DNA from: Galerina marginata
Lineage: Eukaryota; Basidiomycota; Agaricomycetes; Agaricales; Galerinaceae
DNA length: 64,000 nt
Reading direction: 5' to 3'
Assembly: GCA_023014335.1 (NCBI GenBank)
Contig: JAECYW010000021.1
Location: 1-64,000 of the forward strand
Positions 44,977 to 54,261 of the stretch are shown here, one piece after another. Made by a program: the position numbers and the translations under genes. Every line of letters starts with the position of its first letter. The first letter of the stretch is position 1. The notes under the pieces are model-generated. The model worked only from the letters and a program-made list of their open reading frames with translations, had not been told where the DNA came from and did not search any database.

Positions 44977-46482
44977 TCATACTCCATATATAACAACCAC
45001 TGCTTCTTTCTTTTTGCACTTAAATAATAAATCTCCTTCAAAATCATCTAACTGTCCTTCTTTTATACATTTAGCACCAGTAGAAATACCATCATGGTAC
45101 CAGATTTCATTATTAACTATAAATCTTGATGTAAAATGATTGCTTCCACTATATATAATACCTTTTAATGATAATCTAGTTATACTCTTGTCTTGGTTTT
45201 CAATTTTAATATATTTACTTATAATCTTTTTAACCTCCAAACTAAAACATATAAAACTTGGTGAAATAGTAAAATATCTTGTGATACAAACTTTTTTAGT
45301 ACATAGTCCACAATATTTCTTTTGGTTTTGCCAGTGTTTAAAGTTTGACTGAGTAGATTTATGTGAAGAACATGTAATAAATATCAAAGATTGAGATTGA
45401 ATTTGAGAAGTTGCTTCATAATTACAATCACTACACTTTTCATAACTGATATCTTTCTGATTGGGCTTTTGGAACATTGATTGTAAAAGATCACGGATAT
45501 CAGTTCCTGTATGCCCTATAGGGAATTTATCTGGTTGAGATGTTTTTAATTCATGTCTAACCAAATCTCTAACTGCAGATAATGTTTGAGATCCAGTTTG
45601 AACATTTTTATATCCCTTTACCAAAGTTTGTGTAAATTCTCCATATTGACTAAGCTCTTTGGTCCATTGTTTTTTGTTTTGAGACCATAAATTGAACAAT
45701 ATTGTAAATAATGAGTCATAAGAACAGCTATAATTGACTGAATCCCATTTTAAGCCTTGAAGTTCAATATCATAAGTAATTTTGGGTTTTTTGGTCTTAA
45801 TGATTTTTTTAGCCTCTAATGGAACAATAGGTATTTCAGTATCCTCTATTTTTCTCTTTAAATTGTTTACTTTAACTGGGATTGAACCTTTGGCAGGCTG
45901 AAAATGTTGTGCAACAAAAGTTTTAGCTTTTGAAACCACAGGCTTCTTATTGATAATAGTCCATGGACTATCTTTAACAGCTGCTGTATTTTCCATTGGC
46001 TTTTCTTTAGACCATTGTAGTGCTTTATCTATACAAGGTGGACAATAACCTGTGCCTTTGATTTGTTGATACTGTCTTATGATAATATTTCTAAGATTTC
46101 CAGTAATTGAAGTAGGGAGTTGATCAAGATATTTGAGTCTAGTAATTTCATCTAATAACTCAAGTTCTCTGAATTCTTGTCTTAGATAACCAGATATACC
46201 ACATGTAATTTTATGATCATCAAAGCCTTGAAGAATAATTGTGCCCTCTGCAGTTGACCCTCTAGATAATGCAGTGTAATAAGCCATATGACTGCGACAA
46301 CTATTTAAATTTACAACATTGTATTCTCTTGTTTTTCCTTGTGAAGCATAATCAGTCATTGCAAAATTTGGAAGCACAGAAACTTGAGATCTATTGATTG
46401 AAATAGGGGATTTTAAACCTGAACAAAGAACACTCTTGCTAGAGCGAGTTAAAGGAACAACATTTTGAGGAAGACCTTTGAG
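44977..46482 (-). CDS. Helitron B, helicase C-terminal part and USP-like domain
   Basis: Begins in the helicase at LKGLPQNVVPLTRSSKS, then VLPNFAMTDYASQGKTREYNVV, YYTALSRGSTAEGTIILQGF and RQYQQIKGTGYCPPC. After a basic linker comes GLKWDSVNYSCSYDSLFTILF. The candidate triad is Cys in NYSCSYD, His in YSGSNHFTSRF and Asp in WYHDGISTG, with CX2C pairs CSDC and CGLC between. The domain order and residues match Helitron A, supporting that the fusion is a true feature of the family. The stop is TAA at 44979-44977 region. It lacks its upstream part because of the inserted 46483-50783 element. Confidence 0.82.
   Translation of the reverse strand, partial: LKGLPQNVVPLTRSSKSVLCSGLKSPISINRSQVSVLPNFAMTDYASQGKTREYNVVNLNSCRSHMAYYTALSRGSTAEGTIILQGFDDHKITCGISGYLRQEFRELELLDEITRLKYLDQLPTSITGNLRNIIIRQYQQIKGTGYCPPCIDKALQWSKEKPMENTAAVKDSPWTIINKKPVVSKAKTFVAQHFQPAKGSIPVKVNNLKRKIEDTEIPIVPLEAKKIIKTKKPKITYDIELQGLKWDSVNYSCSYDSLFTILFNLWSQNKKQWTKELSQYGEFTQTLVKGYKNVQTGSQTLSAVRDLVRHELKTSQPDKFPIGHTGTDIRDLLQSMFQKPNQKDISYEKCSDCNYEATSQIQSQSLIFITCSSHKSTQSNFKHWQNQKKYCGLCTKKVCITRYFTISPSFICFSLEVKKIISKYIKIENQDKSITRLSLKGIIYSGSNHFTSRFIVNNEIWYHDGISTGAKCIKEGQLDDFEGDLLFKCKKKEAVVVIYGV
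46476..46482. repeat. Target-site duplication CTTTGAG of the KDZ-like element, left copy
   Basis: The second copy is at 50784-50790. Keeping one copy restores the Helitron B reading frame. Confidence 0.9.
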
Positions 46483-48010
46483 CACTTCAGTGACCCACTA
46501 AACATAACCTATTAGGTTGATTAATTTCTGATAGAAAATACAATCTAGAGGAGGCTCTGAAACATTTTTCAGAAACATTTTTATGCCAAATATTTCTGTA
46601 GAATAAATATTTGTTTTCTCAAATGCAATAATGTTTTTGTGACATTCAGAAATGTTTTGTTCTTAGAAAATATATTTATTGCTAATATGGTGGCAGGGGT
46701 CCTTCTACTAAAATATTTTCTGGGCATTTCTATAAAAAATTACCTATAAATCTATATTGTACTGTATGTAGGATTAGTTTCAAATGTAAAGTAGATATAT
46801 GAGTAGAGAGACAAGTAATTAAATATACTGACATTCAAAAATATTATAAATTGAAAAAAAAAAAAATCTCAATAATGAAAATTCCCAAATCAGATTGACC
46901 ATTAAATGATTTGACCAGTTACAAAATGCAATAGGAATGATTCATATATATTGCATTATATAGGGGTAAAAGAAATAGATGTTTTATAAAATATCAAAAT
47001 GTTAAAAATGTTAAAATGGTGAAAAACTGAGTAATTTAAAAAGTAATATCTCTTAATTTTAACATTATCTTGTAGCTCTGAATTTTCTTGATTTTCGGAT
47101 CTTTAAATCAGGGCAATCAGATAAAAACTGAGCAAATTATAGTCAAATTACATTTCAAAAGAGAAGCGTTCAAAAGTGTATTTTGTGTTTTTCTTGGCAA
47201 GTAAGGCACCAAGTCACATGATACTAACAGATTCCAGATCAGAAAAAATAGCTCTATGTTTTCTATTAATAGACCCTGACCTGAAAATGCCTTTTTTGAA
47301 ACTGGTTCTATTTATAGATCAGACTCAAATTTATGAACTATTTTTATACTCTTGCTCTAATATAAGCTGTTTCTATTAATAGATTAATGCTTAGACCTTC
47401 TGTGTAATAATCTCTTTATGAACCATTTTTAGACACCAAGTGAAACTTCAAATTTTGAGGCTATTTCTATTTATAGATGAGCCTTTTAGAAACTATTTTT
47501 GGACACCAATTATCAATTCCAAATTCTATAAATCTTTTTATTTATAACTTATTAATCAGGTATATAAAATTAAGGCAGTTCTATTTTTAGAAGTATGTCT
47601 ATTTTTAAAACCAAAATCTTGAAATATTTTGGAATTCTCTCTATTTTGAGCTGGATCCTGAAATTCCTTTTTGGGAACTATTTCTATTTATAGTCTTATC
47701 AGCTATTTTTAGAACAGGCCTCGTTTTGCCCATATCTCACTGAAAAATGTAAATATTAATATGATTTAAATTGTAAAATAGTTTAAAAATATATTACTTT
47801 CTTTTGAGATACTCTTTCCTTTTTGGGAAATTTTCCCATCTGCCAAATCTGGTTTCAAGAAGCCTGATAACGATTTTGATGTAGCTTATATCTCAATAAG
47901 GAATAAAGATAAAATTATAATTTAAATAGATTTGAAATCACCCTGATGAGTAGTACAACTTTTGTTACTAGCACAGCCACATCCAATCACTTTTGGAAAT
48001 TCATTTTTAT
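46483..48010 (+). repeat. Left inverted arm of the KDZ-like element
   Basis: AT-rich. The outer 200 bp have AAACATTTTT motifs as in the large KDZ element. From about 47250 to 47720 the motif CTATTTATAG/CTATTTTTAG recurs about 12 times at 20-50 bp spacing. No genes. Confidence 0.8.
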
Positions 48011-49256
48011 TTGATTAATTTCTCAGTTAGTCAGGCGATCTATTTTTGGATATGACTATACATTTTAAACTTAAATCTATATTTAAGCCAATGTAAAGAA
48101 AAAGCCAAAAGGATTTTGTTTCTGCTTGTGGCTGTGCTCTTATTTCCACTCATTGTATTGGCACTACTTCTGCTATTGTCACCATCACGTACTCAAGTAC
48201 ACTTTACATTTTATGTCTGATGAAGTAGCCAGCTAAAGCTGAGAGTGTCCGGAGCTGATTGTGGGCTTGGATGATGCTGGTGGAATATGATGATGAACTA
48301 GCTACAAACATGTGAATGTCTATAAAGGGCCAGGTGATTGTGTCTGTCTATTTGGTTGGCACTAAAAAGATCTAACAACTAAAAGCTGTAAACCTTGTAA
48401 CCTGAAATGACATGGTTTACCTGTTGGTTTTGAGCTGGAGAAAGGATTCTCTCAGATTAAAATTACAGGGAACAGTCAACTCTTCTGTGGATTGAGGTTT
48501 AGTGACAGTCAAGTCACTGGGAATCTAGGTCATGGTAATTGACAAGTCATCAGTACAATTACAATATCTGAGAGAGAGGTTTGAAGAAATGGATTATAGC
48601 AGTCAAGCCATGGAATACACAGCTGAGGGATTGATAGTCCTTGGCAAGGTGTTATCCAGAGGACTGACAAGACAAGTTGTAAGTTGGTCAGAAACCACAC
48701 TGAAACCAATTCTAATCTGGAGGTATGGCACAAGATGTATGAACAGGATTACAGCAAGATTTAAAGGCATTTGGTGGTGTTCTGACACCAGAAATTGGCT
48801 TGGCATTTGCCCCCAAATATCTGGGTGGAGCTTTAATCTATGTTAGGTACACTACATGTCACGTAGTTAGTTTTTTTCAAGCATTCAGACAGTGATCTTA
48901 AGTTTACCTCGAACATATGGGCCTCAGCTGGCCGTTTTGGTTTGACATGTTTAAATTGAATTCAATTACGTCAGCTAGAGATTATATCCCACCATCAAGA
49001 ATTCAATCTCAGCATATGCCTATTACATAGACTTACTGAAACAAACAAAGAAGAGCCAAAGCAGGAAAAAATGACCTAATTACTAAACTCACTAAGCACA
49101 TATAGTCTAGACTATCAGCCTGAATTGAAAGGTTATAAAAAAGCATATATCTGCACTAGGCTGGGTTTCTTTTATGTTGAATTTCATTAAGTTATAACAT
49201 AACCAACTGTTTGAGGTGCCTTAAATAGCAAACTGATCAATCAATGCTTTATTTAA

Positions 49257-50783
49257 ATAAATGCAATTTTCAAAAGTGATTGGATGTGGCTGTGCTAGTA
49301 ACAAAAGTTGTACTACTCATCAGGGTGATTTCAAATCTATTTAAATTATAATTTTATCTTTATTCCTTATTGAGATATAAGCTACATCAAAATCGTTATC
49401 AGGCTTCTTGAAACCAGATTTGGCAGATGGGAAAATTTCCCAAAAAGGAAAGAGTATCTCAAAAGAAAGTAATATATTTTTAAACTATTTTACAATTTAA
49501 ATCATATTAATATTTACATTTTTCAGTGAGATATGGGCAAAACGAGGCCTGTTCTAAAAATAGCTGATAAGACTATAAATAGAAATAGTTCCCAAAAAGG
49601 AATTTCAGGATCCAGCTCAAAATAGAGAGAATTCCAAAATATTTCAAGATTTTGGTTTTAAAAATAGACATACTTCTAAAAATAGAACTGCCTTAATTTT
49701 ATATACCTGATTAATAAGTTATAAATAAAAAGATTTATAGAATTTGGAATTGATAATTGGTGTCCAAAAATAGTTTCTAAAAGGCTCATCTATAAATAGA
49801 AATAGCCTCAAAATTTGAAGTTTCACTTGGTGTCTAAAAATGGTTCATAAAGAGATTATTACACAGAAGGTCTAAGCATTAATCTATTAATAGAAACAGC
49901 TTATATTAGAGCAAGAGTATAAAAATAGTTCATAAATTTGAGTCTGATCTATAAATAGAACCAGTTTCAAAAAAGGCATTTTCAGGTCAGGGTCTATTAA
50001 TAGAAAACATAGAGCTATTTTTTCTGATCTGGAATCTGTTAGTATCATGTGACTTGGTGCCTTACTTGCCAAGAAAAACACAAAATACACTTTTGAACGC
50101 TTCTCTTTTGAAATGTAATTTGACTATAATTTGCTCAGTTTTTATCTGATTGCCCTGATTTAAAGATCCGAAAATCAAGAAAATTCAGAGCTACAAGATA
50201 ATGTTAAAATTAAGAGATATTACTTTTTAAATTACTCAGTTTTTCACCATTTTAACATTTTTAACATTTTGATATTTTATAAAACATCTATTTCTTTTAC
50301 CCCTATATAATGCAATATATATGAATCATTCCTATTGCATTTTGTAACTGGTCAAATCATTTAATGGTCAATCTGATTTGGGAATTTTCATTATTGAGAT
50401 TTTTTTTTTTTTCAATTTATAATATTTTTGAATGTCAGTATATTTAATTACTTGTCTCTCTACTCATATATCTACTTTACATTTGAAACTAATCCTACAT
50501 ACAGTACAATATAGATTTATAGGTAATTTTTTATAGAAATGCCCAGAAAATATTTTAGTAGAAGGACCCCTGCCACCATATTAGCAATAAATATATTTTC
50601 TAAGAACAAAACATTTCTGAATGTCACAAAAACATTATTGCATTTGAGAAAACAAATATTTATTCTACAGAAATATTTGGCATAAAAATGTTTCTGAAAA
50701 ATGTTTCAGAGCCTCCTCTAGATTGTATTTTCTATCAGAAATTAATCAACCTAATAGGTTATGTTTAGTGGGTCACTGAAGTG
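49257..50783 (-). repeat. Right inverted arm of the KDZ-like element
   Basis: Reverse complement of 46483-48010 with almost no differences visible by eye, including the A/T-run of 12-13 bases near 50400 and 46857. Confidence 0.85.
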
Positions 50784-51254
50784 CTTTGAGTTGAATTGTC
50801 TTAGCTGGTGAATCAAGTTTGACAAATAAAACATCAAGAACCAAATGATTTTCAGCACCTTTTGAGGCTTGCCAGCCTACAACATGAGCTTCTTGACCAC
50901 GTGTGATACATAATTCTGTAGCATCATTATTGCGGATCATAACTGGCATTCCAAAACATAAAGACAATTTTCCAGGAACAGTTTCAGTCATTGAATATCT
51001 CATATTCCATAGAATATTTTGAAGTTTTGAAGGAAGAGATACTTGTTTTTTTCTGATTGTTTTAGCTTGAGGATTTTTTCTCTTTAAGAGTCTAAGTGTT
51101 TCAGGTGGAACACTTTCACCAATAGTATCCACAGAATAAAAATCAGTTAAAGTCTGACCAGTGTCTTTTGCAAACCTCTGACATCCCAGATCATTGATTT
51201 TATCCTTTTCAGAATTTAAACCTAGAATGATTGAGACATTGCGGAATAATGAAC
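50784..51254 (-). CDS. Helitron B, middle part of the helicase
   Basis: Minus-strand frame: SSLFRNVSIILGLNSEKDK, KLSLCFGMPVMIRNNDATELC and QEAHVVGWQASKG, ending DSPAKTIQL at the KDZ-like insertion. The corresponding Helitron A part reads SLCLGMPVMIRNNVATELC. It is preceded, across the chromovirus insertion at 51255-63545, by the part at 63546 and above. Confidence 0.85.
51250..51254. repeat. Target-site duplication TGAAC of the chromovirus, left copy
   Basis: The right copy is at 63546-63550. One copy restores the Helitron B frame (NIASS then LFRNVS). Confidence 0.92.
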
Positions 51255-51721
51255 TGTAAGATATCTTTTGCAGACAGCCCTCCTCAGGATTCAACTCCAT
51301 TCGGATTCAACTCCAAGACGAAGGCTGTAGGTAATTTCCAGTCGCATTTCGTCATTCAAAGTCGTTCGTCTTGTGATCGCATTATATAAGTAGATTATAT
51401 AAGTAGATTACGTAAGACGACTCCCTTCTTTTAAATGCCTCATGTACGCCTCGAGGAATATTATCTCTTTAACATCCATCATCTGTTAGCTTCAAGAGCA
51501 AGAGCGCTGTACTACCAGCCTCTTTTCTCGAGAACTAAGAGTGAGGATAAAAGACTTCTGACTCTCCTCTCGACGTTCCTCGAGGATAACCTTGAGAGCG
51601 GAGAACGCCGAAACTCTGGGAACAGAGCTTAAGGGGTTCTCGACTGACGAGGCTGAGACTCAGGTCCTCTCACCAACGTCCGCTTGTGCACCATCGTAAG
51701 ACTCGCCGCCCACGTCTGACA
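51255..51721 (+). repeat. 5' LTR (467 bp)
   Basis: Begins TGTAAGATATCTTTTGC and ends CGTCTGACA. It has a duplicated GGATTCAACTCC near the start and a promoter-like tandem TTATATAAGTAGA (about 51385-51410) that probably contains the TATA box. The 65-codon frame inside it is not a gene. Confidence 0.93.
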
Positions 51722-52182
51722 TTGGTGGACACTGTGGGAGCTCTTACAACCAAGCCGACTACTCAGTATTCACCTTAGTTCTACTCAACCACGCCCAGCC
51801 CGGAACATACTACGACTAGCTTTACAACACTCTCGAACCCGAGCTGGACGAAGCAAAGAGACACTCAGGCGGGGTACCTTCGGTCGCGGGTAAACCTTCG
51901 TCTAGAAGACCACCCCGATCTCACTCGATCTCGCCCGTCAAACCGCCTACTATCTCTCAAGCGGAGGATCCTAAGATCGACGCTACGATACCCGTAAGCT
52001 CCCCGATCAACAAACCTCCTTTCTCTACTTCGAAACACGCTTCGTCTGCGAAGAGTCTGCCTCATAAAGGTTCGAACCCGACCACGAAAAGAATTCCGTC
52101 ATCGACTCGTTCTCAGTCATCCGGTCTAAAACCGACAGTAACGCTCCCCAGCACGAATTCTGACCCACCGCCCATCGTCGAC
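51722..52182 (+). promoter_or_regulatory. Leader with putative primer-binding site
   Basis: Directly after the LTR comes T then TGGTGGACACTGTGGGAG. It begins with TGG as expected for pairing to a tRNA CCA end, but I could not name the tRNA. The rest of the leader (to 52182) is open in places and may encode an N-terminal extension, but no ATG in frame supports it. Confidence 0.55.
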
Positions 52183-54261
52183 ATGAGTCCAGTAGCAGCG
52201 GAAAGTCCGGAATCGGGACACGCGATTTCGGAAGAACCAGAACCGAATTCCTTAGCTACTATTCGTACAGGATTGGAACGAGGCTATGCCCTTTCCCCGA
52301 TGTTCAATGTCTTCCTAGAATACTCGTCTGACGGAAACCATGGCTCCTCTACCTCTAAACGCGTGTCCCTATTAGCTATGACCCCGAATCTAATGTCCGA
52401 AGACATTGAGGTATTACCCCCCTCCGTGGAAAACCCATTCCAGCGTTTTCGTCTGGTCGGACATAACTTGGATTCCGTAAAACACACCGTAAATGAATTA
52501 CAGTTCTTCATCGAGAGAATGGCCAAACTAATCCCAGAACGCGAGCACTACTTCGCAGTCGACCCTCACGATACGATCGTCCGAACCTTAGCGAGTTCGC
52601 AAAGCCTCACTCAACTCAGGCTGGCGTGGACCATGCTAGCTAAAAGGATGGAAGCGGCTCAACGCTTCATGAACAAATATGAGTTAGAATATAAGAACGA
52701 AGGAATTTTAACCTCACCCGCCTCTACTTCGTCTACTCTACATAGAGAGCTAGAGGTAGCAACAGATCCTGAAGCGAAATTACGTTTCATGCTAGCGAAA
52801 TTCCCTCGTCATAATTCCTACATAGAGGACTCTAAGCGGAATTTGCTCTTAGAAGGGGCCCCACTCGATGAAATAGGAATCAACTCACCTTGGCCAAAAG
52901 CTTACGACGTAAAGGAATACGAAGATGAAACTGCTTCAACGGTCAGCAGCAACCATTCGGAAAACATTTCTCACCAGAAAGCCAGTGCGGTAAACGACTC
53001 TCAGAACGAGAGCACTGAAATCGCAAGGCAGGTCGTAATCGATGAAGACAAGACTAAGGAATATTCCAACACAAAGGGTAAGGAAAGGAGCGACTATAAC
53101 TACCCAGAGGATTGGAAAGCTGAACAAGCTCCTCTCATGGGATTTGGAACGCCTTTCAAAAAAGGTAAAGAACTCTTTGCAGGAAGCGCGAGCTTCCCCG
53201 TAAGCGCCTTTCCAACGAAAGCCCGCGACATGAACGACCCTCCTATCTTTCCCAACGTGCTCCACGGCTTAGGAGCGCCGAGCGCGCCCCCGTCCTCAGC
53301 CTTCCCAACGCTTTCGAGCCCTTACACACTCAGCGCGTTAAGAGGCTCTACAAAATCCGTAGGATGGGATCCAGCCCTGATGAATAAAACAGGGAAAGGC
53401 GCGGACAGTGACAACTGGAGGACGCCGTCTACCTTGACGACTGAGAATCGCCTCTCATTGAACACGGCCGATTACAAAGGATACGGAACTTGGGAGGTCG
53501 ACAGCACGCCCTCAGGGGGGCAGAAGAACAAATACCAAGCACCCGTAAACCGAGATCCACCTCCTCACTTGCCGACTGGGATGACGACAAGAGAGTCGGG
53601 ATCAAGTACAACCTATACCGTGACGATGGAAACTCCACAGTCAAAAGGAAACCAATCTCGGAATCCTCCTCAGAATCCAAACAACCCACCAACCGGGAAT
53701 CCTCCAAACGACTCACATGGCGATCCTCCACGCGGTCCTCCAGGCGGCCCTCCAAGCGGCCCCCCGAGCGGCCCTCCAGGCGGTCCTCCAGGAGGTCCCC
53801 CTGGAGATTCACCTCACTCTAACAATGGAGACGATAACCCTCAAACTTCCTACCAAAACCCCCAATTCTCCCTACCCCCCATCGGAGGAGGAGGCGGAGG
53901 AGGGGGAGGTGGAGGAGGAGGTGGAGGAGGTGGAGGAGGAGGTAACGGCGGCGGACCCCCCTCAGGCCCTCCGTCGAATTTTGTGCCGAACCCGCATGGA
54001 GGATTCAGTGGAACTCCCTTTACAGGCCTGCAAAATAATCTCATGCCATCAATCAAGCCAGAATTGAAAACGGACCAATTACCGAGCTGGGATGGAAACC
54101 ACGACACGGCCATCGATTACTTTTGGAAAGTTCAACAATTGGCAGCCCTAGGAGGCCACATTCTGGACCAACTGGGCCAATTCTTGTGGCACAACCTAAA
54201 GGAAGGTAGCACGGTACAGATATGGTTTGCAATGTTAGCCCCGCAACAACAAGCCTATTGA
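52183..54261 (+). CDS. gag: Gag polyprotein (692 codons)
   Basis: Starts ATG at 52183. The N-terminal half is mixed, with a helical stretch (VKHTVNELQFFIERMAKLI). The middle is Ser/Pro-rich with repeats of GPPSGPPGG and a run of about 20 glycines (about 53880-53945). The capsid domain starts at about residue 640 (DYFWKVQQLAALGG, LGQFLWHNLKEGS) but the frame ends at AY then TGA. The capsid sequence continues (RSNYLTYLRGIKEGYLG) in the pol frame, shifted by -1. Either a frameshift signal or a one-base loss lies in 54222-54261. The product would form the particle core. Confidence 0.85.
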   Translation: MSPVAAESPESGHAISEEPEPNSLATIRTGLERGYALSPMFNVFLEYSSDGNHGSSTSKRVSLLAMTPNLMSEDIEVLPPSVENPFQRFRLVGHNLDSVKHTVNELQFFIERMAKLIPEREHYFAVDPHDTIVRTLASSQSLTQLRLAWTMLAKRMEAAQRFMNKYELEYKNEGILTSPASTSSTLHRELEVATDPEAKLRFMLAKFPRHNSYIEDSKRNLLLEGAPLDEIGINSPWPKAYDVKEYEDETASTVSSNHSENISHQKASAVNDSQNESTEIARQVVIDEDKTKEYSNTKGKERSDYNYPEDWKAEQAPLMGFGTPFKKGKELFAGSASFPVSAFPTKARDMNDPPIFPNVLHGLGAPSAPPSSAFPTLSSPYTLSALRGSTKSVGWDPALMNKTGKGADSDNWRTPSTLTTENRLSLNTADYKGYGTWEVDSTPSGGQKNKYQAPVNRDPPPHLPTGMTTRESGSSTTYTVTMETPQSKGNQSRNPPQNPNNPPTGNPPNDSHGDPPRGPPGGPPSGPPSGPPGGPPGGPPGDSPHSNNGDDNPQTSYQNPQFSLPPIGGGGGGGGGGGGGGGGGGGGNGGGPPSGPPSNFVPNPHGGFSGTPFTGLQNNLMPSIKPELKTDQLPSWDGNHDTAIDYFWKVQQLAALGGHILDQLGQFLWHNLKEGSTVQIWFAMLAPQQQAY

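Larger units (their letters stand above)
46483..50783. mobile_element. Non-autonomous KDZ-like element, 4.3 kb, with 1.5-kb inverted arms
   Basis: Termini CACTTCAGTGACCCAC (inward on both sides), duplication CTTTGAG at 46476-46482 and 50784-50790. The first ten bases and the 7-bp duplication match the large KDZ element. Arms of about 1.53 kb (46483-48010 and 49257-50783) are near-perfect inverted repeats, shown by identical mirrored translations at 47176-47379 and 49887-50090. The 1.25-kb centre (48011-49256) has no gene I recognise. Removing it rejoins the Helitron B frame (TIQL then KGLPQNVV). Confidence 0.88.

Noticed and set aside
47176..47379. 67-codon frame in the KDZ-like arm and its mirror copy at 49887-50090
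   Set aside because: Lies in a non-coding inverted arm rich in CTATTTATAG; identity of the two copies reflects the palindrome.
51435..51632. 65-codon frame in both LTRs
   Set aside because: Sits within the LTR promoter/R region; conserved only because the LTRs are copies.
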